DNA from: Pinus tabuliformis
Taxonomy: Eukaryota > Streptophyta > Pinopsida > Pinales > Pinaceae
Direction of reading: 5' to 3'
DNA length: 64,000 nt
Assembly: GCA_031772625.1 (NCBI GenBank)
Contig: CM062817.1
Coordinates: 891,732,184 to 891,796,183 of the forward strand
Part shown: positions 20,963 through 32,404 of the stretch, in pieces
Layout: every line of letters starts with the position of its first letter
Position numbering within the stretch: position 1 is the first letter of the stretch
The notes under the pieces: model-generated
The model's database searches: none
Told to the model about the DNA's origin: nothing
Seen by the model: the letters and a program-made list of their open reading frames with translations, nothing else
Made by a program: the position numbers and the translations under genes

Positions 20963-22989
20963 CACCAGTATTGCAGCAAGAATGCTGCAACTCCTCGGGC
21001 TACCAAATTTACTTCATCAACCCGGGGTTCGTACAAACTTGGAGGTGACAATGATGTATACACAAATGGATGAAATAGGTCCACTCTTTTATCACTACTG
21101 AGCTGGGCGATAGACCACTAGGGTTTCTCAAACCAGCCTTCTATTGATTTAGAAGAAGTTTGATTACCAATTGAGAAAGGAGAGTTTTATCCTAATTGAG
21201 ATAATTGAAATGCTACCTACTGCAATAAAGAAGGACTAAAATAGATGCTTGAAACACACCACTCATCTAGCTATTTTTTAAGATACCTTGATTCAGAAGA
21301 ATTCTAAATTAACACATGTGAAACCCTAACTAACCTAAGCATGAAATATGATCTAATCAAACACTTAACTATTGTGCATATGAATAAGAATAACAACCTT
21401 TTTCTTTTTGTCTTTTTGTAAAAACATGAATTCTAATTCATCTTGATTGTATGGCAGGTGGGTCAGGTGTGGAGAGAGATGGTTGTGATGGGTCAGATGG
21501 TTTGGGAGTCAAGCAGGGTTCTTCTCCTATATTTCGTGATGCATTTCTCACAAATCAGCCTCAAAACAGGCCACTATAGGTCGTCCTACAGGATGTCCTA
21601 ATTCACCTACAGGATCCCCTGTATTCCTACAGGAATAGACCGACAACATGAGGAGTGATTTGGGAAGTGGTATAAGGCTTAGGGAAGGTGAGTGATGGAT
21701 GGAATAAGGTAAGGAAGTGGTTAGGACTCCCTCAAAACTCAAACCAAAGTTTTTATGATGGTTGGATTTTCTCAAAAAGCATGACAAGTTGTCCTTATGA
21801 AATGATAACTCAGATTGTGGACTTAGTGGCTTTTGGCAATCATGGAGGGATGAGGTTAGGTTGAGGTTGCTGATATGAGGTCTTCCTGCACTACTGAATC
21901 TCCTGCAATATACGCATCACTGTTGGCATTTACTCATAAATCATGTAAAAACAAGAAAGGTTTCCAACAACATAAGAAAACAAAATTTCATCATTCATTT
22001 GCCTAGTTCATGCATGGAAATACTTGCAGCCTATTGTGAGCACACCATGAAATCTAATATAAAACCTAGTATATAAGGAATGACAACTGCAATCTATCTT
22101 TTAAAACTGAAAGATGTTGATGTTGGAAATAATACTGAGAGGGGGGGGGGGGGGTGAATCAGTATTATCAAATCAATAAAACTTTTTCATTTCCATAATC
22201 AGATTCATATATTCTACTTCCACAACTTCTTATAATTAAGTTAATTGATCTTCAATGAGTGCATTAGAACATTATCAACCATATTAACAGATGCAGTAAC
22301 ATAGAATAGATCATCACACATAAGGCACACACATGAACACCATGATATAAGGTGGAAACCCAATGCGGGAGAAAACCACCTGCTGCAAGTCATCTCAATC
22401 TTCTTCTTAATAAGAAAATCCTTTTACAATATTTTGTACTGGTGCAGTCTTATACCAGTACGGGAGCTACAACCCCCTTTGCTCTTGTACTAGCCGATCC
22501 ATTTACTAGTATGCAGGCTGCTACCTGCTACAATGCTCCAAAGATTTCCTTTAGCTCTTGTACTAGCTTAGATACTAGTACGTAGGTGCTGGCCTACAAT
22601 CTTTTCTCCTCCAGGTACCACGTTTCATCAATTTTCAGACTGGATACACTGAATCACAACACATAATCTGAAAGGCCACATTTCATCCAATTTTCATACT
22701 GGACCCAACAACAACATTGAAGCTCATAATCAAACAACCTTCTGAATCACCCAATCACCAGATCAATACATATACAATGAGAGTTATCAACCAAATCTAG
22801 TCCACCAAATCATATAAGGATAAGTCATTATGAACCTGATCCATTCATCTATCAATACTGAAGCTAATCATAATCATTCACTCAATCACTGCTGTTATCA
22901 GAACATAATACCAGACATCACTTCAAAACCCAGAACACAACAATAATAAATAGGGGCAGCTAAATAGATTTCATGAAAAGTCCGCAGCT

Positions 22990-23215
22990 TCACCCATTGA
23001 ACACCTGCGTACATCCGCACTGTTTCCAACTGCGTTCCTGCGTACCCACGCACTGTGCCTCACGGACTTCCTGCGTACCTGCGCTCTGTGTCCAATGAAC
23101 TGCCTGTGCACCTCCGCATCTGCAGCGCTTCTGGGCCTGCGTATCTGCGCACCTGCAGCGCTTCTGCGCCTGCGTATCTCTGCACTTTTCTTTCACTGTA
23201 CTTGCGTACCTACGG
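22990..23215. repeat. GC-rich CCTGCGTACCTGCGCA repeats in the solo LTR
   Basis: A cluster of degenerate units built on CTGCGTAC/CTGCGCA, including a near-exact pair of CTGCGTATCTGCGCACCTGC blocks around 23,136-23,180. It stands out in an A/T-rich setting. Further copies lie at about 23,640-23,730. Related GCGTATAC units recur through the CopF LTRs. Confidence 0.65.
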
Positions 23216-23438
23216 GTATAGATAATTTCAAGACTTCAAGAATAACCCAGACTGTCAGATCTACAGATCTGAACATGCGCCGAGGAGATATCAACCCATT
23301 AGTAGATCCGACTTGTAATTCTCATGTTTCTCCTTGATATTGATTCAACTCTCTCTCACAAACTGATTACAAGAATTTCAGATCTAGCTTCTCTTAAGAT
23401 CTTCTAATTTCACACACCTAGCCAAATGATCTCCTTTG

Positions 23439-23447
23439 CTTTATATA
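23439..23447 (-). promoter_or_regulatory. TATA box of the solo LTR
   Basis: The minus strand reads CCTATATAAAGC. It is preceded in transcription order by the repeat block at 23,468-23,590, as in the CopF LTRs. Confidence 0.55.
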
Positions 23448-23467
23448 GGCAGGCTCTCCCTAAAATC

Positions 23468-23590
23468 ATGGATCAATACCATAGATAACCAATACAAGGG
23501 GTCCAAACCGGGGCTAAATTAGATCCTATACCACGGGCCAAAACCATAGAAACAAGAACGGCGGGCTAAATACCACGGGCCAAACATAAG
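23468..23590 (-). promoter_or_regulatory. GGCCCGTGGTATT repeats upstream of the TATA box
   Basis: On the minus strand there are several degenerate units of the GGNCC-TGGTATT type, among them two GGCCCGTGGTAT copies, within 150 bp upstream of the TATA box. It corresponds in place and sequence to the block in CopF (41,564-41,690). Confidence 0.5.
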
Positions 23591-24974
23591 AAACCCCACG
23601 TGAGCACGCTTCTCTGCCTTGAAGTGAGTGAACTGGGGTCCGCACCTTTTACATGGTGTACCTGTGGGTATGTACGCACTTTATCTATGACATGCCTGCG
23701 GGTACGCAGCTTTTGTATGGTGTACCTGCGTACCTCTTGTTTTCTTCATTATTTGTGAGCTAATCATCAATCTCTGCTACTGACCTGTTGTACAGTGATC
23801 CATCACCTGTATGAGTTGCCATCAAGGACAACACTTTAGCCATAATGCCAACAATCTCCCCCTTTGGACTTGATGGCAAAGCTTACTTGTGAAATGTCAT
23901 CTGATCCCTTTGAACTGTCCTAGATCCATGTATTCTGTCATATCTGATATCTCTTCTGTGGATTCATTTGAATGTATACAAGTGAGATGATCTTCTATGA
24001 GAAGGTTGCCATCAAGTACAACACATGCATCATAATGCCAACAGTTGACCTAATTAACATAAAAACCCTAAATTTTACAAGAAACCAGAATTATGTCTTT
24101 TTGGGCTGAATGAGAGTTCTCCCTCAAACCATGGTCCCTAAAAAGGGAGGAATGAGGCAAGATCCACTAGTTATTAGCCTTTTTGGTATTTCTTTATCTC
24201 TCTAAAGTTGCTGTCAAAGCTATGCAAAAGTGGAAGCAAACAAATCAAATTCACCAATACTTGTAATGTAACAATGCCACAATCAATTAAAAAAGTAATC
24301 TATGAAGTACCATAAGCATAAAAGTACAGTAAGAGGAACCTCTGGTTTTGGGGTTGGGCCCTAGCCCAAGAGTGTCAACCCTATGAGTCAACTCAATGCT
24401 TGCTCAAGGGAATGCTCATCTTCATTAACATATCAAAAAAATACATAACAATGTTTTGTGACAATCCTTCAACTCGAAAGTGCTTAGTTATCTTGCATAA
24501 AGAATCCTAATCCTAATGAAGCTGTAGGCTTCCTTATTTATACAACTGAAGTTGCCAAAAACTTCCTTAAATATTGGGAGTCTTGGCTCCCAATCTCAAG
24601 ATAAACTAGTTCTTAACTATCACTGGCTCGGCTGCCAATGTTCCTCATGACTCAGTTTCCTGTAACTCTCAACTAGTGTGATTTGATTGAGGGATATTCG
24701 AATGAGTGAGGATTTAATGAGGAAGATCCATCTCCTATAATCTCTCCTTCTTGTCTTATTCGAGTTCCTGCACCTTAATTAGCCATAATTTGCCACAATT
24801 TTTTCCCAAAAACCTGCAATCAATGCACATTAGACCACCAGACATAAAATCTTACTTTTACTCATCTCATTAAGAAAAATATAATTAAAACATGTAAGGA
24901 ATTATGAGAAGAGTTTATTTTAATAGCTTGGAGGTGTATTAAGGTCCATATATTTACCCAATGATGAGCCTCAT

Positions 24975-26757
24975 TAGGAAGGAGAAGTGAAAATCAAAGG
25001 AGATGAGGGGGATAAGAAAGTGGAAGAAAGAGTAAGCCCTAATCATACTTCTCAACCACAAGAAGCAAAAGAACAACCACATCAAACAAGTCTATTTATA
25101 GGGGATACTAAACAGGAAGTAACTACAACATTAGCTACATTGAGCACTCATGTCAAACCCAAGGGGAAGTAATCAGGACAAGGTCCCATGTATTTGAAAA
25201 CTAGGAAGAGCACTAGAATTAGATAAGGGAAACCACAAATTCCTACAAAGGTTCCTATTATTATCGATGAGTCACCAAGTAAAAGGGAAGAAATAGGGCC
25301 CAATGATGGAAAGTTTGAGGAGGTCGCTCCTCGTAAAACACAAACCAAGTCACCTGTAGCATCTGTGAGTAGGCCCACCACTAGGGAAGTCACCTTCAAG
25401 AATCCAAGGACACAATCTACCTTTGAGAAAGTAGAAAAAGAGAAGCTATAGGAGGATCAGGGTTTGATATAGAAGAGACATGGTTTACTATAGGAGGGGC
25501 AGAGTTTTCTAAAGGAAGAATAGGGGAAGCTACAGGAGCCCAAGAAAGAGCTACAAAATGAATCCACCACCTCAAAGTCAGTTGGGAAAGACCTACAAGA
25601 GCTCTAAGAGCTTGACCCACAACCTAGCTTCGGGTCCTACAACAAATTTAAAGAAGGAGGAAGGATTATCCTTGAAAAATTTAAAATCCCACTCCTCTAT
25701 GAGTTGGAGATAGAGAGAGGCAGAACCCACAGGCGGATGCAAATTCTCAAATCTAAGAACGCAGAGGATGTGGGACTCATGGAGGAGAAAGTAATTGAAA
25801 TTGGTAAGGAGTTGAGTGATTTGAGACTCATGGAGTCTATTATGAAGGAGTATCTACAGGAAGAAAACACAAGGTTAAGAGAGAGGTTGTAGGATAAAGC
25901 AACACAACTTGCTAGCATGGAAAGTTTCTCTATGAAATCCATACAATTCATGCAACCATCAAAGTCTTATGCTGTCTTCCTCAAAGAACAATGGCTGTAG
26001 TTCCAAATCAAAACTCTAGCACAATATGGATCTTTGCCTTTTCAGTACTACAAACAGTTTATTGAGTTTCCAACCAAACTAATATGGAAGACAGGAAAAA
26101 TTTACTGGAATTGTTATGCATAATCTCACTTTGACAAATATGAATTTTTGGGATCCCAATTCAAGATTGGGAGACATGAAGTTAATGGCTTTAGCATACT
26201 AGTTGAATCATGAGGAAACAAGAGCAGAGGAGGTGAAAAAGGTAATGACAAAGGATGAGAAGGAACCTTTGTATATCAAAGGAGAGCTAGAGAACCCTAA
26301 GGTTGTCATCAACAATCATAGCCTCATCTCCAATGATGATGCTTTAACACCCAAATGCATTTCTACCCAGGAGCAAGACATTATACACTTTTAAGACATG
26401 TTTAGAATGTTGGGAACAAAAAGTATGCAAGCTTTCTAAAGAAGATGGCATGCCTTACCCCACAGTCTACAAATTAGAGAATATCACTCTCTTGAAAGGT
26501 TAAGGAATGCCTTGAAGACAACACCATTGTACAGGAGAATCATGTAGAGGATGAAAATTAGGTGGATAGGACTCAAACTCAGTCCACCCTTGCTACTAGG
26601 TTTACAAGAAGGAAGAGATGAAGTAGAAGAAAAGAGAGAGTGGACAAAAATATAAAGGAATGCAGGTTTTTACCCAGAAGAGGGCACACCATTTGAGGAG
26701 CCTTGGGGTGCCAGGGAGGCCACCAAGGCCATGAAAGAGATTCACATGGATGACTAA
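24975..26757 (+). pseudogene. Gyp3 ORF3, coiled-coil part, plus strand
   Basis: Second copy of the ORF3 coiled-coil gene, in the opposite orientation to Gyp2. Shared landmarks with 2,753-3,959: LDPQPSFGSYNKF (about 25,610), the ERGRTHRRM-type segment (25,715), the coiled coil with LMEEKVIEIGKELSDL (25,780-25,890) and an acidic C-terminus ending HMDD at 26,757. The upstream part is charged, with KTRKSTRIR (about 25,200). A polypurine tract and LTR-C follow directly. It begins abruptly at the outer end of LTR-B. Fossil, many breaks. Confidence 0.7.
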
Positions 26758-26784
26758 GTTTCTTAGAGGATGAGCAACACCTTT

Positions 26785-26793
26785 AGCAGGGGG
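26785..26793 (+). other. Gyp3 polypurine tract
   Basis: AGCAGGGGG directly before the LTR-C start TGATGACGAG, equivalent to 2,716-2,731. Confidence 0.7.
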
Positions 26794-28725
26794 TGATGAC
26801 GAGTCCCATAAATAGGTATATTTTGAAGATTATCATGGCATCCTCTAGCCTTAAAACTATCCTTCTCTCATATTAATTCACATTTTTTGTTATATTATTC
26901 TTAATAAGAGGAGTAAAAGGTGTTTGTCATAGTATGTTTCCTAATGTGGTTTAATTGTAGGAAAAATAATCATTTTTGAGGCAATTACTATGCAGGGGCT
27001 TGATGGAGACAACCAGTAGATAATCTAGGGGGTTAATACACCTCCTTAACTTCCTAACTCAGCTTGGGATCACAATATCTTGTCTCACCAGTTCAAATTC
27101 ATTAGCAGACCAGTGACTCCTAGTCCAAATGAAGCTCAAGAGGGAAAAGATCCACCATTTCTGAGATCAAGGAGGGAATCACTCCTACTTTCAAGGGATA
27201 TACTATTATATGCCCTTTTGTATAAATAAACAAGAAGAAATCTCATTAGGTTTCAAATTTTTTATTCAGCTAGGTGTAGCTATTGATATTGAAGCTTTAC
27301 ATTGTCACTTTGAACTTTTATGTGATGTATGAGACCTTTAACTTTTTAAGAGAAGTTGGATTTTTAGATGCATCTGAGATAGTTTCAGAGGGCTGAGACC
27401 CTTGGGTTTGGGCCCAACCCAGAGGCTTTGGCCCTTCTTTTTGTACTTATGTTTTGTTCTTGATTCCAAGCAGTTCATAGTTTCTTTCATTTCAGTAGAG
27501 ATTAAGCTATAAAAACCTGTGGTTGCACACCTATACATCACCTCTCTTGTGGGAGAATGAGTGGAAGGATTCACAACCTCAGTCCAAATTTTTTTTTTTT
27601 TATGATTTCTTGGAAATAGATTGATTTTAGTTGTTCTGCTTTACATTTTCTTTCTATATCTTAGAAGTCAGTTTAGTGATTATATTAGTGTTATGACATA
27701 AAATATATGTTATTTAAATTCAACTCATCTTTTCCATCATAGGTTATCTCATTTTGGTAATGATCAATGGATGTATGCATGTGATTGATTGTAGGGTTGT
27801 GTTGATCTGTAGGGAAGGGAAACTTTACCACTTCCATCTTGGAATCCTTCATCTTCTCTTTGCACCTTCAATTCTATCCCAAAACTTTGTTTCCATAAGT
27901 CATTTTGCCTAGTGAACTTAGGACACCGTGAGCATTCATTCTAGTGAAAGACAAAACTCATAGAGGTCCTAAGCTTGGCTAGGGGGCTCAACCGAACCTC
28001 CCTTCATCTTATTCAACCTCCATCCACCTTTCCATACCATCAAGAAATCATTTTCACCCTTAAAATCCACTTGGAACCGCTCCCATAGCATTACATGCCC
28101 TCCTGTAGAAATACATGACCTCTTGTAGCAATCAACCTGTAGCACCACTTTTCTTCTCCAATTTTGATCCCCACATCAAATTTAGCTTAGTAAAGATGGA
28201 TAATGACCCCAAATGTGATTTGATGACCATGGGAAGCTCCTAGGCCACTCCAACCATTCCTTTTCTTCACTACAAAACATATTAGAATTAGTTTTTTTTA
28301 TTATCAGAAGTATGATGCAAGTAGGCTAATGACTTTCAAGTAAGTGTGAACTAGGTAGATGATACATGCAATTTTGATTGGTAGTTGATGATTTATGCAA
28401 GATAAAATAACTTATTTTTTGCAAGTAGATTTGGTAGTTTGATGAATTTTGCAAGATAAAATATATTTCTTTCTGCAAGTAGATTTTCCCTTGTCCTTTC
28501 ATGAATTTATTAATTAGCATCTACAAGTTGAGTATCATATCTAGAATTAGTTTTCAATTGTACCTTTATTAACAAGCTTTGATTTTAATTCAGTAGGAGC
28601 AATAGTCTCTGAGGACTTTGATCTAATGTCATGATCGAGGGTGGCATGAGTAGAATCCAATCTGCTGTGCATATAACATTGTCACCTCTAAGTTTGTACG
28701 AATCGTGGGTTGATAATTTAAGTTG
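26794..28725 (+). repeat. LTR-C (gypsy, diverged)
   Basis: Starts TGATGACGAG after the polypurine tract. Patches match LTR-A, for example CTTAATAAGAGGAGTAAAAG against CTTAATGAGATGAGTAAAAG, and CACCTCTAAGTTTGTACGAA near its end. It shares the CCTGTAG-type motifs (about 28,090-28,140). It is much more diverged than LTR-A is from LTR-B, so it is older or another subfamily. The right end is approximate. Confidence 0.65.
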
Positions 28726-29974
28726 ATGATCCATATATTTTTACTTCAAGGATGCATACAAAATTGTATATAAAAGAGCATGTAACCAAGTAACTTAAAC
28801 ACATGAAAAATAAGCGGAAATCATAAAACAACCATGAGATCAAAGGCATAAAATAATTTTATTAAGGAGTTCACCCAGTGTGGGCTACGTCTCTGGGCCC
28901 TCCTTAAAGTGGAGAGGCATCTTTTATTAAATCACAACAAAAATGAATTAAAATCAACTTTACATCAAATGACCCTTATACCTCCATTTTACGGCATGGA
29001 CGAAAAACGCAAAGCTTAGATGCATAAACATACATGACCATTGGATTTGTGGTGCGAAATCATGCCAAACGACTACAAACTTGACCATATTATGAGCAAG
29101 TGACCTCTGGAGCTCCAAGGAATCTTTAGATTTTATCAAGATTCCTTGCAAAAAGATCCTCCCAAGATTCCTTAGGAATATTTCTTGAATTCCATGCCCG
29201 CATGGGTGTGGTTCCGGCTTGGGTGCGCTCTTGGTTCCACTTGCAAAAATCATCCTCAACTGCTCTGGTCTGCCCCTGCTGAGCAATCAAGTAAGGTTTA
29301 TATACATTTTGAGTGGAGGAGTTCATAACAAAGATGTGTGCACCGTTGGTGGCAGTGAAAAATAGAACGGGGATAGATTGGGGTCAAAACTTGCCTTGCC
29401 CAAAGTTGGTCCTTTGCTTTTATTTCAATGAATGCCATGTTTTATATAGTTTGGTGATTTTGATATGGTTTGAATTTGGAGCCGCCCGTTGGCAAGCTGA
29501 CCCACCTGAGCTAGGTGGGTTCAACCCCTGCTGAGTCGTCCATACATGTGAAAATGTTGTATTAAAGGGTTGTGGGGATCCGTTAGTGGGTGGTCCGCCC
29601 ATTGCATTATATTTAAATATATATGTAGTGCCATTGGGGGGTGGCGGCCCACCACCCCAAATTTATATTTATATTTATATTTTTTTAAACATAGTAGTTT
29701 AAATTTCGGTGGTGGTTTTTAAGGGTCACTGAACAAATTAAAGAGTTGACAAATTCGCCCGTTCTGACCAATGTATTTCGTGTGCCATCCATTTTCCAAA
29801 TTGTTGCATTTTTAGTGACTCCCATTGGGCCTAATTTGACCACAACTTTGATCGTCTATATCTTGAGCATACAAACTCAGATTTGAGTGTCGATCACGTT
29901 GTTGGAATCAGGATGACGAGGACTACGATTTGTTTATGGTTTCACTTCAATCGACTAAATTTGATATTTGTGTT
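28726..29974 (-). other. LTR-like non-coding stretch
   Basis: No gene is supported. On the minus strand a TATA-type TATATAAAAC at about 29,441-29,450 is followed downstream by GTAGCCCACACTGGGTGAAC (about 28,870-28,890), a layout common in plant copia LTRs. There is also a hairpin, GACCCACCT-AGGTGGGTT, near 29,498-29,520. I cannot define ends or assign a family. Confidence 0.35.
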
Positions 29975-31441
29975 TTTTCAAGGCCACTTCTATTTCTAGA
30001 GCCACCTGGATCAGTTGAGGAGCCCTTGGGAGTTGCAACATTCTTGGTACAATACCGGGGCTCACTAGTTTCTCTTTAACATTTACTGAATCTTGACAAT
30101 TATGCAAACTCTTGGGAAGGCCCAAGATGGCTAGAGATATTAGATATTCTTGAGGGACAACAACATTGACCCTACCAAGTTCATCACAACATTGTGTAAA
30201 CCTACTTAGGTACTCTAGAATTGTTTCATTCTTTTGCATCTTAATGCTTTGAATCTTGTCCTTGAGTTCCAACTTCCTTTGGTCACTATTGTTCTCAAAC
30301 AACTCGGTCAGTGTTTTCCACACCGCGAACAAAGTCTCTTTCCCATGGAGATTCGAGACAATATGATCTCAAACTCCCTCCAATATGATCTTCCTTGCTT
30401 TAGCCACATCCTTCTTCCACTGAGCAAGATCATGGGCATCAGATGCTGGGGGTTTTGCTACATTTGTCTTGATGTATTCTAGTAGCCAATCATCATCCAA
30501 TACTTCCTCCATTCGGATCTTCCATGCCACAAAATTTGTGGTTCCTTCAAAAGAATACTCGAGCCTGAGTAAATTAAAATCCATATTCTTAGTCCTCGAG
30601 AAAACCTGTAACACTGATCTTCAAATTCAAACCTCCTGCAATGACAACTTCGAAACATCTTCTATACTGTAAATCTAGCTCTTATACCATGTAGAAATTA
30701 ATGTGTAGATTCAAAACTGGTCATGAAATTTACTAGGGGGAAAGAAATTGCTCAAAACCCCTTACTATCTGTATTGAATTAATAAGAGAATAGAGAAGAA
30801 ATACAATGCTTGCTCAAGCCTAAGCACACCTTGCACTAGTATAGTTTATCTCTTTGCTCGACTGATTGAACCTGGCCCAACACTTTACAAATTTCAAGCC
30901 TCCCCAAGCTCCTATTTCCTTGCATTTTTCCTCAAGGAATTAGCCCCCTATTATTTAGGAAATTCCTCAATTTGGATTGTGCAATTCCTATAGGTCCTTC
31001 TCTGATTGCATTCATGACTTGTACAACTTGGAATAGTTTACAACTGATAGTACATTGCCCTTGAAATCCAATCTAAACTAGGTAACTTAAATTCTCTGCA
31101 TGCAAAAATTATTTTGGGATGATTGGTTAGTTAACTAGATGATCACTCAGTGTGAAAAAAGTTACACAACCTTGATTGAACCTCCACTAGTTCTACTAAC
31201 ATTGAGAACTAGTTAGACTAACAATAGCCCAAATTAACTGAAAAAGATTGCTACAAATTAGAAATCAATCATGTAGAACTGAAATCAAGTGTATCCAACT
31301 CAAATTTACTGAGTTAACTGAGTGACAAGATCCATGTCACATCAGTTAACTACCTCCAAGTACTCTGCTGAAATTGAAATTTGAATTTATCCTAATTTAA
31401 TCAAGGGAAAATTAAATTAGGAATTTCTTGCTGCATTTTCA
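29975..31441 (-). mobile_element. CopH: 5' end of a copia element (LTR, primer site, gag)
   Basis: 5' LTR at 31,441-30,690 (752 bp, TGTAG... on the plus strand), primer site TGGTATAAGAGC on the minus strand (30,678-30,689), then gag: LRLEYSFEGTTNFVAWK (about 30,570) and the UBN2-type gag domain with FTQCCDELGRV (about 30,190). The LTR shares patches with CopE and CopG LTRs, such as AATACAATGCTTGCTCAA. Only the 5' part of the element is here; it is an old broken copy. Confidence 0.75.
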
Positions 31442-31684
31442 ATAGTTTTCACCCATTCTTGTTTCTTTTTGAGTGTAGTTTATTAGGGAATATTTTGGAG
31501 TAAGGAAACTTTGCAAGTAGATCTACTTTAGTCTTTTATTTTTTAGGTAAGTCACCAAACCCTTATGAGTGGTTAATAAAGATTTATTCTTTTCTCTCTA
31601 TGATAAAATTGACCATTTATTCATTCACTATGTTATGGTTCATAACCCTAACAATAGGAAGCATTCTCTGTTAAAAATTTCTAT
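31442..31684. other. Unassigned spacer between CopH and CopD
   Basis: About 240 bp of A/T-rich sequence. No gene or repeat recognised. Confidence 0.3.
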
Positions 31685-32404
31685 TGGAAATATTGTTTTC
31701 ATTGATGTCCAAAACAAGGGGAGACTACATATGTCCATGATAAATATTGAAAAACAAAGATTGCTGGAAATATTGTTTTTGGGCTTTTGATGCCCAATTT
31801 GGATACCCTATTTTTGAAGGCATTTTTACTCCAATTATCTAGATCAAATGGGAACATAGGATATATTGTTGTAAATATTATTTTGGAACCTTTCCAATGG
31901 TATATGACAATCCTTCTAACTCCATAGGAATGAGGAGATATGAAATATTTTGTTAGGATATCCCAATAAGAAAGTACAAGTAGGCTAACCAAACTACTTT
32001 TACAATTTGGCCCGATAAGTGAACGTAAAAGCACTATAAATCAAGGATAGATGATTTCCTTTGAGGTGTATCAAAATAATAGGATACATGAGGTGTTCAA
32101 GAGGAGCTAAGGAATATTTTTGGGGTGATTCTTGGAGATTAAAGGTAGAACAAAATATGTGATTTATGGGGTGAATAGGTCATTTGGTATTTTCTCTATA
32201 AATTTTCTTTTGGGATGTATTTGACCGTGAAACTTGTAGGATACAAATAATATCACCATGCAATTTTGGTTCAAATTTAATAACTTGGTTCACTATAATT
32301 CTAGAGATATGCTCTAAAGAAATTAGGCTTCTTGAATGATCCTGAAATTTGCTTGAAATAAGTCAACTTGCTATTTTCACTATAACATTATTTATATGAC
32401 ATTT

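Larger units (their letters stand above)
22121..24043 (-). mobile_element. Solo LTR of a Sirevirus-like copia element (1,923 bp)
   Basis: Flanked by an exact GTTGA duplication (22,116-22,120 and 24,044-24,048) inside LTR-B. On the minus strand it starts TGTTGGCATTATGATGCATG and ends CAGTATTATTTCCAACA, the same termini as the CopF LTRs. No internal coding region is present, so it is a solo LTR, the usual product of LTR-LTR recombination. It is diverged from CopF and forms a distinct subfamily. Confidence 0.88.
653..24974 (-). mobile_element. Gyp2: Athila/Tat-like Ty3/gypsy retrotransposon with nested insertions
   Basis: Parts in minus order: LTR-B (24,974-20,963), gag (20,962-19,557), pol with protease, RT, RNase H and integrase (15,851-12,153), a 2 kb spacer, an ORF3 region in the place of the Athila env-like gene (10,173-9,279 and 3,959-2,753), a polypurine tract and LTR-A. 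Insertions: a solo copia LTR in LTR-B, element N in pol, copia copies W and X in ORF3. LTR-A and LTR-B differ by about 10% by eye, so it is old. The element is broken, with many breaks in the coding parts. Assigning both ORF3 parts and LTR-A to this one element is inference from order and orientation. Confidence 0.7.
20963..24974 (-). repeat. LTR-B of Gyp2, split by a solo copia LTR
   Basis: Aligns with LTR-A along its length once the insertion at 22,121-24,043 is set aside, leaving about 2.09 kb. The start in minus orientation is near 24,974 (ATGAGGCTCATCATTGG). It shares the CCTACAGGATGTCCT motif (about 21,590) with LTR-A. It abuts the Gyp3 fragment at its outer end. Confidence 0.85.

Noticed and set aside
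22142-22154. Poly-G run as a special structure
   Set aside because: It is the expanded C-run found at the end of all LTRs of this copia group (compare 36,246, 42,806 and 56,158).
22990-23196. 68-codon minus-strand ORF with a repeated Cys-rich peptide
   Set aside because: It is a by-product of the GC-rich DNA repeats inside a solo LTR; no start context or homologue is visible.
28960-29326. Overlapping minus-strand ORFs of 66 and 108 codons
   Set aside because: No recognisable domain, two frames over the same LTR-like sequence; likely chance.
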